Origin: Chryseobacterium fluminis
GTDB taxonomy: Bacteria > Bacteroidota > Bacteroidia > Flavobacteriales > Weeksellaceae
DNA length: 64,000 nt
Assembly: GCF_026314945.1 (NCBI RefSeq)
Contig: NZ_CP111121.1
Span: 1,426,001 to 1,490,000 of the forward strand
Direction of reading: 5' to 3'
Part shown: positions 45,859 through 54,601 of the stretch, in pieces
Numbering within the stretch: the stretch's first letter is position 1
Layout: the number at the start of each line of letters is the position of its first letter
Translations under genes and position numbers: made by a program
Notes under the pieces: generated by a model
Seen by the model: only the letters and a program-made list of their open reading frames with translations
What the model was told of the DNA's origin: nothing
Databases searched by the model: none

Positions 45859-46557
45859 ATGAAAAATATCGTCATCATCGGTTACGGAAAAGGAATCGGA
45901 CTGGCAACCGCAAAAATCCTCTCCGGACACCATAAAATCATCGGAATTTCCAGAACGGGAAATCCGGAACTGCAGCATCCGAATATTGAAGTTCACAGGA
46001 TGGATATTATTTCCGGAAATTTAGATGATATCGCTTTCCCTGAAGTAGTGGACGGACTGGTCTACGCACCCGGCAGTATTAATCTGAAACCCTTTAACCG
46101 GCTTTCTCACGATGATTTTAAGAATGATTTTGAAATTAATGTTTTGGGAGCAGTAAAAGCAATTCAGAAACTGTTGCCTAATCTCAAAAAATCGGAAAGC
46201 GCTTCTATTGTGATGTTCAGTTCGGTAGCGGCAAAAACGGGCATGCCGTTTCATGCTTCAGTCGCAGCCAGTAAAAGTGCGGTGGAAGGCCTTACGAAAA
46301 GTCTGGCAGCCGAACTTTCATCACACAAAATCAGGGTGAACGCCATTGCGCCTTCTTTAACGGATACTGATCTCGCTTACCAGCTTCTGTCGACTCCCGA
46401 AAAGAGAGAATCTTCAGCCAGAAGGCATCCCTTACAGAGAATAGGTCATGCTGACGAAATAGGTGAAATGGCGGCTTTTCTTATTTCGGATAAGTCATCC
46501 TGGATTACCGGGCAGGTTTTCGGGGTGGATGGCGGAATGGGAAGTGTGAAACTGTAG
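45859..46557 (+). CDS. SDR-family oxidoreductase
   Basis: A 232-residue classical short-chain dehydrogenase. The cofactor loop is IIGYGKGIGLATAKIL (an atypical GYGKGIG), the NAG-like strand is LVYAPGSI, the catalytic Ser is in SIVMFSSVAAKTGMPFH, and an Ala-Ser-Lys replaces the usual Tyr-x3-Lys as VAASKSAVEG: the Tyr position reads as V or A, so catalysis may be altered. The end GQVFGVDGGMGSVK is typical. The gene is part of the cryptochrome cluster, where an SDR is a common member. Confidence 0.88.
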   Translation: MKNIVIIGYGKGIGLATAKILSGHHKIIGISRTGNPELQHPNIEVHRMDIISGNLDDIAFPEVVDGLVYAPGSINLKPFNRLSHDDFKNDFEINVLGAVKAIQKLLPNLKKSESASIVMFSSVAAKTGMPFHASVAASKSAVEGLTKSLAAELSSHKIRVNAIAPSLTDTDLAYQLLSTPEKRESSARRHPLQRIGHADEIGEMAAFLISDKSSWITGQVFGVDGGMGSVKL

Positions 46558-46592
46558 ATAACAAACTTATATTTTTAGATTAAATTTGCACT

Positions 46593-47240
46593 ATGAATAC
46601 TGATTTTTTCATTGATCTGCTGCAACAGGTAAAAAAATTTGAAAATTCCGGCTCCTGTAAACCTCATTCTACAGTTGAGGATTTCCGCATCTGGATGAAC
46701 GATGCCAAATACAGAGAGGAAAGTCCGACCAAGCTTTTTAAAAGTGAACAGCACCAGGTCTCTTTTACCGAAAACGAAATCTGTAAGCAGGTTCTGCTTC
46801 TGGGAAGATACTCCAGACAGCTTATCCGAAAAGGGTTAAGTGAGTTCCCGGAGCTGGCGAATGAAGAATTCACCTATCTTTACCGGTTAAAAGATGAACC
46901 GAACCTGACTAAAATTCAGCTGATTGAAAGAAACGGTCATGAGAAACAGACCGGGACGCAGATCATCAGGCGGCTCCTGGAATACGGCCTGATCGAAGAA
47001 AAAAACGACATTGAAGACAAAAGAAGCAAGCGCCTGAATATTACGGATAAAGGAAAGGATTACTTTCACCGTTCCGTAGAAAAGGTAAATATCACCTCGC
47101 GGATTCTGGCGGGAAAGTTAGAAAATAAAGAAAAGGCTGAGCTTTTTGAACTACTCAGAAAACTGAATGATTTTCATTCCCATATTTACTGTGAGTATAG
47201 AAATTCCGGTCTTCATGAGATCGTACAGCTCATAGAATAG
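46593..47240 (+). CDS. MarR-family winged-helix regulator
   Basis: A 215-residue protein. The winged helix is in the middle (EFTYLYRLKDEPNLTKIQLIERNGHEKQTGTQIIRRLLEYGLIEEKND) with the wing EDKRSKRLNITDKGKDYF (~140-155), flanked by helices for dimerisation. A TAAATTTG box lies only 4 bp before the ATG (46581-46588), so the message may be leaderless. It ends with a strong terminator. It may control the cryptochrome-SDR cluster. Confidence 0.85.
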   Translation: MNTDFFIDLLQQVKKFENSGSCKPHSTVEDFRIWMNDAKYREESPTKLFKSEQHQVSFTENEICKQVLLLGRYSRQLIRKGLSEFPELANEEFTYLYRLKDEPNLTKIQLIERNGHEKQTGTQIIRRLLEYGLIEEKNDIEDKRSKRLNITDKGKDYFHRSVEKVNITSRILAGKLENKEKAELFELLRKLNDFHSHIYCEYRNSGLHEIVQLIE

Positions 47241-47312
47241 AGCATCAGCTCTTTTGTCTCATATAGTCCGGAAAAGTGATATGTTATGTAAAAGATATAA
47301 AATTCCAACGAC

Positions 47313-47346
47313 AAAAGGTGCCGTTCAGCAGAACAGCACCTTTTTT
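47313..47346 (+). terminator. Intrinsic terminator after the MarR gene
   Basis: AAAGGTGC..TTC pairs with GAA..GCACCTTT and ends in six T, about 70 bp after the stop. Confidence 0.88.
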
Positions 47347-47424
47347 ATGATCATCAGGAATACCTCATTAGGTTGTTTTTATGGTAATGAAAATACTGTA
47401 TGATAACTTCCCGTTCATAGATGA

Positions 47425-48177
47425 TTATCCACTCACTATTAAGCCGCCGTTCGGATGCAGGACCTGCCCTGTAATCTGGGAAGAAGCCTCAGTTGCCAAG
47501 AACAGAAAACTGGATGCGATTTCTTCAGTCGAAGCATTGCGCTCCAGCGGCGGTTTGCTTTGATCTTCTTCCTCTTCCCCGAACGTTTTTTCAGTAAGTG
47601 GTGTGGCAACAGGTCCCGGCGCAACGGCATTGACCCGAATACCTTTAGGCTTGGACTGTAAAGCCAGAGATCTCGTAAAAGAAACGATAGCACCTTTTGT
47701 AGCGGAATAATCCAACAGTTCTTCATGGCCGAGATATGCCACCGCTGATGTTGTATTAATAACCGAACTTCCCTGCTTCAAATACGGAAAAACCATTTTC
47801 GTTAATAAAATCATTCCGATAATGTTGGAATTGAAGGTTTTTCTGATATTTTCCTCTTCCAGATCCTCAATATTCTCACAGGGAACCTGGGTTCCTGCAT
47901 TATTAATTAAAATATCTATTCCGCCAAGTTCCGACACGGTTTTTTCAACTGCATTTTTACAGAATCCGGCATCGTTAATATCCCCTTCAAACGATAATGC
48001 TTTTCTTCCTAAAGCTGAAATTTCATTTTTCGTTTCTTCTGCATCCTTGTTATCGTGATAATGGATAAAAGAAATATTCGCTCCTTCTTTTGCAAAAAGT
48101 AAAGCGATGGATTTTCCTATTCCACTGTCTGCACCGGTGATTAAGACATTTTTGTCTTTTAGCTGTAATTTATCCAT
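47425..48177 (-). CDS. SDR-family oxidoreductase (glucose/ribitol dehydrogenase-like)
   Basis: A 250-residue classical SDR. The cofactor loop is VLITGADSGIGKSIALLFA (~10), then LINNAGTQ, the Ser in NTTSAVAYLG, and Tyr-x3-Lys in LLDYSATKGAIVSF (~155). The end GQVLHPNGGLIVSG matches the general-stress SDR group near GsiB/YhdG-type proteins. It is probably co-transcribed with the CinA-like gene upstream (22 bp gap) and stress-linked by context. Confidence 0.92.
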   Translation of the reverse strand: MDKLQLKDKNVLITGADSGIGKSIALLFAKEGANISFIHYHDNKDAEETKNEISALGRKALSFEGDINDAGFCKNAVEKTVSELGGIDILINNAGTQVPCENIEDLEEENIRKTFNSNIIGMILLTKMVFPYLKQGSSVINTTSAVAYLGHEELLDYSATKGAIVSFTRSLALQSKPKGIRVNAVAPGPVATPLTEKTFGEEEEDQSKPPLERNASTEEIASSFLFLATEASSQITGQVLHPNGGLIVSG

Positions 48178-48199
48178 ATAATGTTTAAGTGTGATTAAT

Positions 48200-48712
48200 T
48201 TAATTTAATTTTTCATCCGAGCTCATTCTTTTATCCATTTCCAATTTCAGGCATTCCATGATAAATTCGCTGTAACAGAACTGCGCGCTTACGGACTCCT
48301 TTCTGGAATTGAGCTCTATTTTCTGGGAAAGGACAACCTGGTTTTTATAAGCGAGAGAAAAATATGCAAAAAGCTTGAATTCCGACTCTTCAACAGGCGT
48401 AGCATAGCCTGTAACCGCCACTCCCCATTCGGTATTGAATAATTTTGTAACCTGAATGGCCATGGTATCAGATATATGCTGAGAAACACAATTACATTCG
48501 TGGGCTTCTTTTTCGTCGACCTGTAACAGCTTTACTTTTTCTTCAAGAGTATAAGCGGTAATTCCTCCTTTAAATATCTGGGAAGCATCCTTTATCTGAG
48601 AAAAAGAAAACTGCAGAAAACCCGAAGTTACGCTTTCTGCCGTAGAAACGGTCTCATTTGCGGCCTGCAGATACTCACCAATAAAGTCCAGTAAATCTTT
48701 TTGAAGATTCAT
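48200..48712 (-). CDS. CinA C-terminal domain (nicotinamide-nucleotide amidase-like) protein
   Basis: A 170-residue protein with the CinA/PncC fold: TVSTAESVTSGFLQFSF (the AES/TGG region, ~22), FKGGITAYTLEEKVKLLQV (~48), and EWGVAVTGYATPVEESEF (~92). Normal PncC keeps AESCTGG and TGIAGP; here AESVTSG and TGYATP replace them, so amidase activity on NMN is uncertain. Upstream of the SDR gene. Confidence 0.82.
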   Translation of the reverse strand: MNLQKDLLDFIGEYLQAANETVSTAESVTSGFLQFSFSQIKDASQIFKGGITAYTLEEKVKLLQVDEKEAHECNCVSQHISDTMAIQVTKLFNTEWGVAVTGYATPVEESEFKLFAYFSLAYKNQVVLSQKIELNSRKESVSAQFCYSEFIMECLKLEMDKRMSSDEKLN

Positions 48713-48998
48713 AATTTTTTGTTTTAATTAAAATATTTTTGTTCAGAAGATCCGGAATAACAGATATCTTTGTCAAATAAGAGGTTCCATCATGTAAAGA
48801 ATGAGTAGCTTACCATCATTAAGTCCAATTTCGTAAATAAAATTTTAAAAAAACATGATTAGAATCACCGAATAGAAAGAAAATAAAACATTCGAAGAAA
48901 TTAAACCGGCCTTAAAAATTTGATGACAAGATATTGTTATTTTTTCTATAACTTTAATTTTTTGATTATTAACAAATACTAAATTTTAAATAGTCTAT

Positions 48999-49595
48999 AT
49001 GCTGATCTCACAGGAACTTTTATTGTCATACGGAGCAGATACTGAAACTTATGATAAAGCTTTTACGATCTTCAATGAGGGAGATACTCCTAAGTATTAT
49101 TACCAGATCATTGAAGGAAGAATAAAACTCAACCACTATACGGATGATGGCAAAGAGCTTATCTTAGCTATTTTAGACAATGGTTTCAGTGTGTGTGAGT
49201 TATTACTGTTTATCGATAAAAAATACCCTGTAAATGCCATAACGTTCGAAAAATGTACGATTCTGAAACTTCCCAAAAGCAATTTCGTAAAACTTCTGGA
49301 TGATCATCCTCAGATTTCTAAAGATATTAACAGATTCTTATCAGAACGTCTCTACTACAAATATATTATGCTGGAAAACAACTCCTCCCTCCGGCCGGAT
49401 ACCCGGATCAAAGGAATGCTTACCTATCATAAGAGCTTTACAGAAGATCAGTCTAAATTTTCCTATCAGGTACCCTTAACCAGACAGCAGATAGCCTCCC
49501 TTACCGCATTACGGGTAGAAACCGTTGTAAGATCAGTAAAAAAACTTGAAAAAGAGAATTTCCTGAAAATTATCGACCGAAAAATTTTTGTGTAA
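48999..49595 (+). CDS. Crp/Fnr-family regulator, paralogue 2
   Basis: A 198-residue protein with the same two-domain plan as 37671-38267: sensor fold with FTIFNEGDTPKYYYQIIEGRIK and winged helix with LTRQQIASLTALRVETVVRSVKKLE (~155). The sensor part is the more diverged and shows no Fnr cysteines. Lies 300 bp before the third paralogue. Confidence 0.9.
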   Translation: MLISQELLLSYGADTETYDKAFTIFNEGDTPKYYYQIIEGRIKLNHYTDDGKELILAILDNGFSVCELLLFIDKKYPVNAITFEKCTILKLPKSNFVKLLDDHPQISKDINRFLSERLYYKYIMLENNSSLRPDTRIKGMLTYHKSFTEDQSKFSYQVPLTRQQIASLTALRVETVVRSVKKLEKENFLKIIDRKIFV

Positions 49596-49682
49596 AGATC
49601 TTTACATACCACATCTCTGCATTTTTTCTCAGAATGGTCCTATACTTGCATAGTGAGAGTTACCAAACACCACAAAATTAAT

Positions 49683-49808
49683 ATGGAAACCACTACTCTA
49701 AAAAGAATTTTTGAGATCAAAAACAGTTTCAGAATATTTCCTATATTACCCAATATACCTTTAATTAAGGTGTTCCCTTTTTACAATGAAGCAGAATTAA
49801 AATTGTAG
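49683..49808 (+). CDS. Possible 41-aa hydrophobic peptide
   Basis: ATG at 49683, TAG ending at 49808 (METTTLKRIFEIKNSF...). It contains a hydrophobic, proline-broken middle (FRIFPILPNIPLIKVFPFY). It is preceded by an ACACCAC motif 10 nt before the ATG, as at the DUF892 genes. A CTATACTTG stretch at about 49640 resembles a -7 box. It lies between two Crp paralogues. Could be real; no family recognised. Confidence 0.4.
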   Translation: METTTLKRIFEIKNSFRIFPILPNIPLIKVFPFYNEAELKL

Positions 49809-49890
49809 TTTTTTCACTATTTTTTTAATGATGGTTCATTTTTTGCAATTCACACCTCAATGATTTAACTAAGTATTCATTGTTTAACCT

Positions 49891-49898
49891 TAAATTTG
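49891..49898 (+). promoter_or_regulatory. -7 box right before the third Crp gene
   Basis: TAAATTTG lies 4 bp before the ATG at 49903, the same spacing as at the MarR gene (46581). Transcription would begin at or a few bases into the start codon, so a leaderless message is likely. Confidence 0.5.
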
Positions 49899-49902
49899 AT
49901 AT

Positions 49903-50496
49903 ATGATAATTAGTGAAGATTTATTAGTTGCTTACGGAGCTGAGTATGAAACTTATAAGCCCGGCCATGTGATCTTTCATGAAGATACGGCACCCCGTTT
50001 TTATTTTCAGATTGTCTCCGGCACGGTAGAGTTGAATAACTATCATGAAGACGGTAAAGAATTTACCCAAAGTATTCTGACTGACGGTAAGAGCCTCGGA
50101 GAATCGTTTCTTTTCAGTGACAGACGTTATCCTACCAATGCTACTGCAAAAACAGACTGTAAAATCCTTAAACTTCATAAAACTGATTTTTATAACCTAA
50201 TACAGAATAAGCCTGAAGAGCTCATCAATATCGTGCGTGCGCTATCGGAATCACTGCATAACAAATATGTGATGATGTACAGCATTTCTTCTTCCGATCC
50301 TTCATTTAAAATCAATTCTCTTATGAATTATCTGAAGGGAGACGGTAATACGGAAAAATTCAGTTTTAAGGTTCCTCTGACGAGAAAGCAGCTTGCTCAT
50401 CTTACCGGGCTTAGGGTGGAGACCGTTATCAGAACAGTAAAAAAACTGCACAATAATAATATACTGAAAATTAAAAACGGAAAAATTTTTTATTAA
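49903..50496 (+). CDS. Crp/Fnr-family regulator, paralogue 3
   Basis: A 197-residue protein closest to paralogue 1 (37671) in its sensor domain (HVIFHEDTAPRFYFQIVSGTV, NNYHEDGKEFTQSIL) and with the winged helix LTRKQLAHLTGLRVETVIRTVKKLH. There are no Fnr cysteines. Three paralogues in 13 kb imply local duplication and probably different signals. It directly precedes the acidic/SGR-repeat stress gene and may govern it. Confidence 0.9.
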   Translation: MIISEDLLVAYGAEYETYKPGHVIFHEDTAPRFYFQIVSGTVELNNYHEDGKEFTQSILTDGKSLGESFLFSDRRYPTNATAKTDCKILKLHKTDFYNLIQNKPEELINIVRALSESLHNKYVMMYSISSSDPSFKINSLMNYLKGDGNTEKFSFKVPLTRKQLAHLTGLRVETVIRTVKKLHNNNILKIKNGKIFY

Positions 50497-50680
50497 CACA
50501 CTATTACTTCCTATAAAACAATATGTTATATGACTTAGGTCATACCACAAAGGATCACGTTATCCTATATTTATAAAAGCATTTAGCTTTTCATTTTTAT
50601 TAGAAACCAAAGCTATTACCGTCTAATACTAGTCACGGAAGGTAATAAGCATCACTAAATATTAATACAAAAAATCTATT

Positions 50681-51532
50681 ATGAACACTAGAAATTCAAG
50701 AAATCGTAATTCAGGAGGAAATTCAAATTCATCAAGTAATCTTGAAGAAATCTACCAGTTAGGTTATGACCATGGTTATAAAGATGCACAAAACGATGAA
50801 GATTATGACGATGACTTCTCAGAGTATGAGGATTACTTTGAAGAAGACGAAGATGATGATTATGAAAACAACTATGATGACGATGATTATGATGACGACG
50901 ATTACGATGATGTAGATTATGACGATGATGAAGACGACGATGACGACGATGATAACAGAGGTCGTGGACGTGGAAGAGGCAGAAGCAATAACGGGAATCA
51001 GGATAGAGACAGCCAGGGAAGATTTACTTCCGGTGGCAGAGGTGGTTCCGGTAACGGATCAGGTAGAGGAAGAAGTTCGAATTCAGGAAGATCCGGTTCC
51101 GGGTCAGGCTCAAGGTCAGGCGGAAGAGGAAGATCATCAAATTCAGGAAGCTCTTCTAACAGCGGCAACTACGACCGAAGACATGATAATCCGGGAAGAC
51201 CGAAAGGCAGCGGAAGCAGCAGAGGAAATGGTAGCAATAATGGAAGTGGTAGCGGTAATGGAAGCGGAAGATCATCAAATTCAGGAAGATCAGGAAGCGG
51301 TAGAGGAAACTCCGGTTCTGGTTCAGGCTCAGGCTCAAGATCAGGAAATAACGGCGGTTCAGGTCGAAGCTCAAATTCAGGATCTGGTAATGGAAATTCA
51401 AAAAGAGGCTTCGCATCGATGAGCAAAGCTGAACGTACGAGAATTGCTCGTATGGGCGGACAGGCATCTCACGGTGGCGGAAGATCTTCAGGCTCCGGCA
51501 GATCAGGATTTGGAGGTAGACGTAATTCATAA
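50681..51532 (+). CDS. Low-complexity acidic/SGR-repeat protein with C-terminal KGG motif
   Basis: A 283-residue mostly disordered protein in three blocks: N-terminal ~45 residues with LGYDHGYKDAQND, a run of ~50 Asp/Glu/Tyr residues (about 45-90), then ~150 residues of Gly, Ser, Arg and Asn repeats (SSNSGRSGSG type), and at the end RGFASMSKAERTRIARMGGQASHGG, a KGG/GsiB-like stress motif. It is highly charged in separate blocks, with negative then positive Arg-rich parts. No enzyme motif. It is probably a stress-induced, hydrophilin-like protein; open frames on other strands here are by-products of the repeats. Confidence 0.82.
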   Translation: MNTRNSRNRNSGGNSNSSSNLEEIYQLGYDHGYKDAQNDEDYDDDFSEYEDYFEEDEDDDYENNYDDDDYDDDDYDDVDYDDDEDDDDDDDNRGRGRGRGRSNNGNQDRDSQGRFTSGGRGGSGNGSGRGRSSNSGRSGSGSGSRSGGRGRSSNSGSSSNSGNYDRRHDNPGRPKGSGSSRGNGSNNGSGSGNGSGRSSNSGRSGSGRGNSGSGSGSGSRSGNNGGSGRSSNSGSGNGNSKRGFASMSKAERTRIARMGGQASHGGGRSSGSGRSGFGGRRNS

Positions 51533-51543
51533 TTCAATTCAAT

Positions 51544-51590
51544 GATTACCTCTTTATATTATTTCATGATATAAAGGGGTAATCTTTTTA
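51544..51590 (+). terminator. Terminator of the SGR-repeat gene
   Basis: GATTACCTCTTTATA pairs with TATAAAGGGGTAATC (one wobble) and is followed by five T. The next gene starts only 22 bp later, so its promoter must overlap the hairpin or it is read by leak-through. Confidence 0.85.
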
Positions 51591-51611
51591 ACCAAACACC
51601 ACTTATACATT

Positions 51612-52268
51612 ATGGCAACTAAAACATCAGACAATAAAGGCAGTAAAGAAAACGCTGCAGGTACACCCTCTATGGCTACTACAGCAACCAGTGCATCCAC
51701 TCCATCACCTGCACCGGAAGATCAAAAAACTATGAAAGTAGATAATGCAACCGTTGATGCAGACGAAATGAAAAATTCTTCTCTGCATAAGTTTTTCGTT
51801 TCAGCACTCAAAGATATTTATTTTGCAGAAAACGCGATTATCGATGCATTGGACAAAATGCAGGAAGTCGCTACAACAGAAGAACTTAAAGATGCTTTTG
51901 AAGATCATCAGCTTCAGACTAAAAAGCATGTTAGCCGACTTGAAAAAATATTCAGGCTAATTGATGAGAAACCTGAACAAAAGGAATGTAAGGCTATTAA
52001 AGGAATCATCGAAGAAGGTGAAGAAATTATTAAATCTACAGAGGAAGGATCCATGACCCGTGACGCAGCATTGATTATTGCAGCTCAAAAAGTGGAACAC
52101 TATGAAATCGCAACCTATGGCGGACTGGCTCAGCTGGCCATCACCATGGGGCACGATAAAGTGGCAGATCTGCTTGAAACAACATTACAGGAAGAAGAAG
52201 ATACCGATTATAATCTCACAGAAATCGCTGAGACCTCCATCAATTTTGATGCGGAACAGGAAGATTAA
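51612..52268 (+). CDS. DUF892 ferritin-like protein (YciE/YciF family), copy 3
   Basis: A 218-residue protein with a long Thr/Ser/Ala-rich tail of ~55 residues, then the DUF892 four-helix domain: KFFVSALKDIYFAENAIIDAL, DHQLQTKKHVSRLEKIFRLI, ECKAIKGIIEEGEEII, RDAALIIAAQKVEHYEIATYG and EEEDTDYNLTEIAE. The longest and most diverged of the three copies. The ACACCA motif is 10 nt before the ATG. It is followed by a terminator, then katE. Confidence 0.92.
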   Translation: MATKTSDNKGSKENAAGTPSMATTATSASTPSPAPEDQKTMKVDNATVDADEMKNSSLHKFFVSALKDIYFAENAIIDALDKMQEVATTEELKDAFEDHQLQTKKHVSRLEKIFRLIDEKPEQKECKAIKGIIEEGEEIIKSTEEGSMTRDAALIIAAQKVEHYEIATYGGLAQLAITMGHDKVADLLETTLQEEEDTDYNLTEIAETSINFDAEQED

Positions 52269-52282
52269 TGTTCACCCTACAT

Positions 52283-52314
52283 AGCCATACAGAAAAATCT
52301 GTATGGCTTTTATC
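52283..52314 (+). terminator. Terminator after DUF892 copy 3
   Basis: AGCCATACAG pairs with CTGTATGGCT with a T-rich tail, 15 bp after the stop. Confidence 0.85.
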
Positions 52315-52423
52315 CTATTTTTAACCCAAATAAAACAACAATACGGCATTTTAAAAGCTTTAAATAACCGCAAATAATCATGGCTTTTAAAATCGTCTGA
52401 AAAACCAATAAAATATTAGAATT

Positions 52424-54565
52424 ATGAATGACCCAAAATCAACCAATGAAAAGTTAGACCAACTGGAATCGCACAAAACAGCTAACGAAGAAACTAAACT
52501 CACCACCAATCAGGGACTTAAAATCAGCAATAACCAGGATTCCCTAAAAGCCGGCGACCGGGGACCTACTCTGCTGGAAGACTTTATCCTCAGAGAAAAA
52601 ATTACCCATTTTGACCACGAGCGAATTCCTGAAAGAATCGTTCATGCCAGAGGCTCCGGAGCCCACGGTGTCTTTAAATTAAATAAAAGCCTTTCACCCT
52701 ATACCAAGGCAAAATTCTTATCAGAAGTAGGAAAGGAAACTCCGGTTTTTGTAAGGTTTTCTACGGTAGCCGGAAGCAAAGGGAGTACTGATCTTGCCCG
52801 TGACGTGAGAGGTTTTGCGATTAAATTTTACACCGACGAAGGTAATTATGACCTGGTAGCCAATAATATGCCTGTCTTTTTTATTCAGGATGCCATGAAA
52901 TTTCCGGATCTGGTACATGCTGTAAAGCCTGAGCCCGATAATGAGATTCCTCAGGCCGCTTCAGCACATGATACTTTTTGGGATTTTATTTCTTTAATGC
53001 CTGAAAGTATGCACATGATCATGTGGCTGATGAGTGACAGAGCAATCCCGAGAAGCTTCAGCAGAATGGAAGGATTTGGCGTGCACTCCTTTAAATTTAT
53101 TAATGAAGAAGGAAAATCACACTTTGTGAAATTTCACTTTAAACCTAAATTAGGCGTTCATTCTGTTGCCTGGGATGAAGCCCAGAGAATTTCCGGTGTA
53201 GATCCGGACTTTCATAAGAGGGATTTGTGGGAATCTATCGAAAAAGGCAACTTCCCGGAATGGGATTTCGGAGTACAGCTTATTCCTGAAGAGGATGAAG
53301 ATAAATTCGACTTTGACCTCCTCGATCCTACAAAAATAGTTCCCGAAGAAGAAGTTCCTGTAGAAATCGTCGGAACATTAACCCTAAACAGAAATCCTGA
53401 TAATTTCTTTGCAGAAACAGAACAGGTTGCTTTCCATCCGGGACATCTTGTTCCTGGAATAGATTTCAGCAACGACCCGTTATTGCAGGGAAGATTATTT
53501 TCCTATACAGATACACAGTTATCAAGATTAGGATCTCCTAATTTCCATGAGATCCCGATCAACAGATCAGTAAACACCGTTCATAACAACCAGCGTGACG
53601 GACACATGAGACAGCAGATCGTCAAAGGAAAAGTAAGCTACGAGCCCAACTCTATCGGAGGAGGCTGCCCTTTTCAGGCGATGATGTCCGAAGGTGGCTT
53701 TACCTCCCATGAGGAAAGAGTTTCCGGCACGAAGATCAGACAGAGAAGCGAAAGTTTTGTAGATCATTATTCCCAGGCAAAATTATTCTATAACAGCCAG
53801 TCTGCTCCGGAAAAAATACATCTTCAGAACGCCCTTATTTTTGAATTATCAAAAGTGACTATTCCTGAAATACGGAAAAGAATGGTAGGTCAGCTTAACT
53901 TTATTGATAAAAACCTGGCTGAAAAAGTAGCTGCCAAAGTAGGCGTTGAGGTTACAGAACTGGAATTTCCAAACCAGAGTCTTCCGGCAGACAGTACACA
54001 CGTAGATCTGCAGAGTGAAGAAAGAGAAGCCCACACCACATTTTCAGGAGCTTTAAGTATGAGAAATACAGTAAAAAACACCATTGAAGGCAGAAAGATC
54101 GGATTCATTATGGCTGACGGTGCAGATGAGACTGCTCTTAATGATCTGAAAACAAAACTGGAATCAGAAAATGCCGCTGTTGAAATAATCGCACCGAGTT
54201 TAGCCCCCGTTAAAACAGATGCAGGTACTTCACTGACGCCGAAACATTCTCTGAGCAGCACAGCCAGTGTATGTTTTGATGCACTGTTTATTGCAGCGGG
54301 AGAAAAGTCTGCCAATGAACTTCTGAATCCTGAAAACAAACAGCTTGTCCTTCACTTCATTAATGAAGCTTATAAGCATTGCAAAGCTATTTATTTCGGA
54401 GAGGGAACGGAGCCTCTTTATTTAAACAGTAATGTAAGTCTAAAAAACCATATCGATCCGGCTATTGTCAATTCGGAAGACGAAAGTCCTTCGGATAAAT
54501 TTATCAATGCCATTGCGAATCACAGGGTATGGGATCTTGAATTGGAAAGAAATGCCATAAAGTAA
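52424..54565 (+). CDS. katE: Large-subunit catalase HPII (KatE type)
   Basis: A 713-residue haem catalase that breaks down hydrogen peroxide. The distal His is in ERIVHARGSGAHGVF (~80), then PVFVRFSTVAGSKGSTDLARDVRGFAIKF (~115), the Asn in NNMPVFFIQDA (~150), and the proximal Tyr region RLFSYTDTQLSRLG (~365). The C-terminal ~150 residues form the DJ-1/PfpI-like flavodoxin domain of large catalases (RKIGFIMADGADETALND...). The N-terminal extension of ~45 residues is polar. It heads a run of stress genes (ADH, SDR, lipoprotein, FAD-Rieske). Confidence 0.97.
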   Translation: MNDPKSTNEKLDQLESHKTANEETKLTTNQGLKISNNQDSLKAGDRGPTLLEDFILREKITHFDHERIPERIVHARGSGAHGVFKLNKSLSPYTKAKFLSEVGKETPVFVRFSTVAGSKGSTDLARDVRGFAIKFYTDEGNYDLVANNMPVFFIQDAMKFPDLVHAVKPEPDNEIPQAASAHDTFWDFISLMPESMHMIMWLMSDRAIPRSFSRMEGFGVHSFKFINEEGKSHFVKFHFKPKLGVHSVAWDEAQRISGVDPDFHKRDLWESIEKGNFPEWDFGVQLIPEEDEDKFDFDLLDPTKIVPEEEVPVEIVGTLTLNRNPDNFFAETEQVAFHPGHLVPGIDFSNDPLLQGRLFSYTDTQLSRLGSPNFHEIPINRSVNTVHNNQRDGHMRQQIVKGKVSYEPNSIGGGCPFQAMMSEGGFTSHEERVSGTKIRQRSESFVDHYSQAKLFYNSQSAPEKIHLQNALIFELSKVTIPEIRKRMVGQLNFIDKNLAEKVAAKVGVEVTELEFPNQSLPADSTHVDLQSEEREAHTTFSGALSMRNTVKNTIEGRKIGFIMADGADETALNDLKTKLESENAAVEIIAPSLAPVKTDAGTSLTPKHSLSSTASVCFDALFIAAGEKSANELLNPENKQLVLHFINEAYKHCKAIYFGEGTEPLYLNSNVSLKNHIDPAIVNSEDESPSDKFINAIANHRVWDLELERNAIK

Positions 54566-54601
54566 GTAAAGATCACTTACATCACACTAAATATTACTAT
54601 T

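Noticed and set aside
50919..51422. 167-codon open frame on the plus strand and antisense frames at 51156-51530
   Set aside because: Simple-sequence DNA keeps several frames open; the repeat composition and KGG end make sense only in the 50681 frame.
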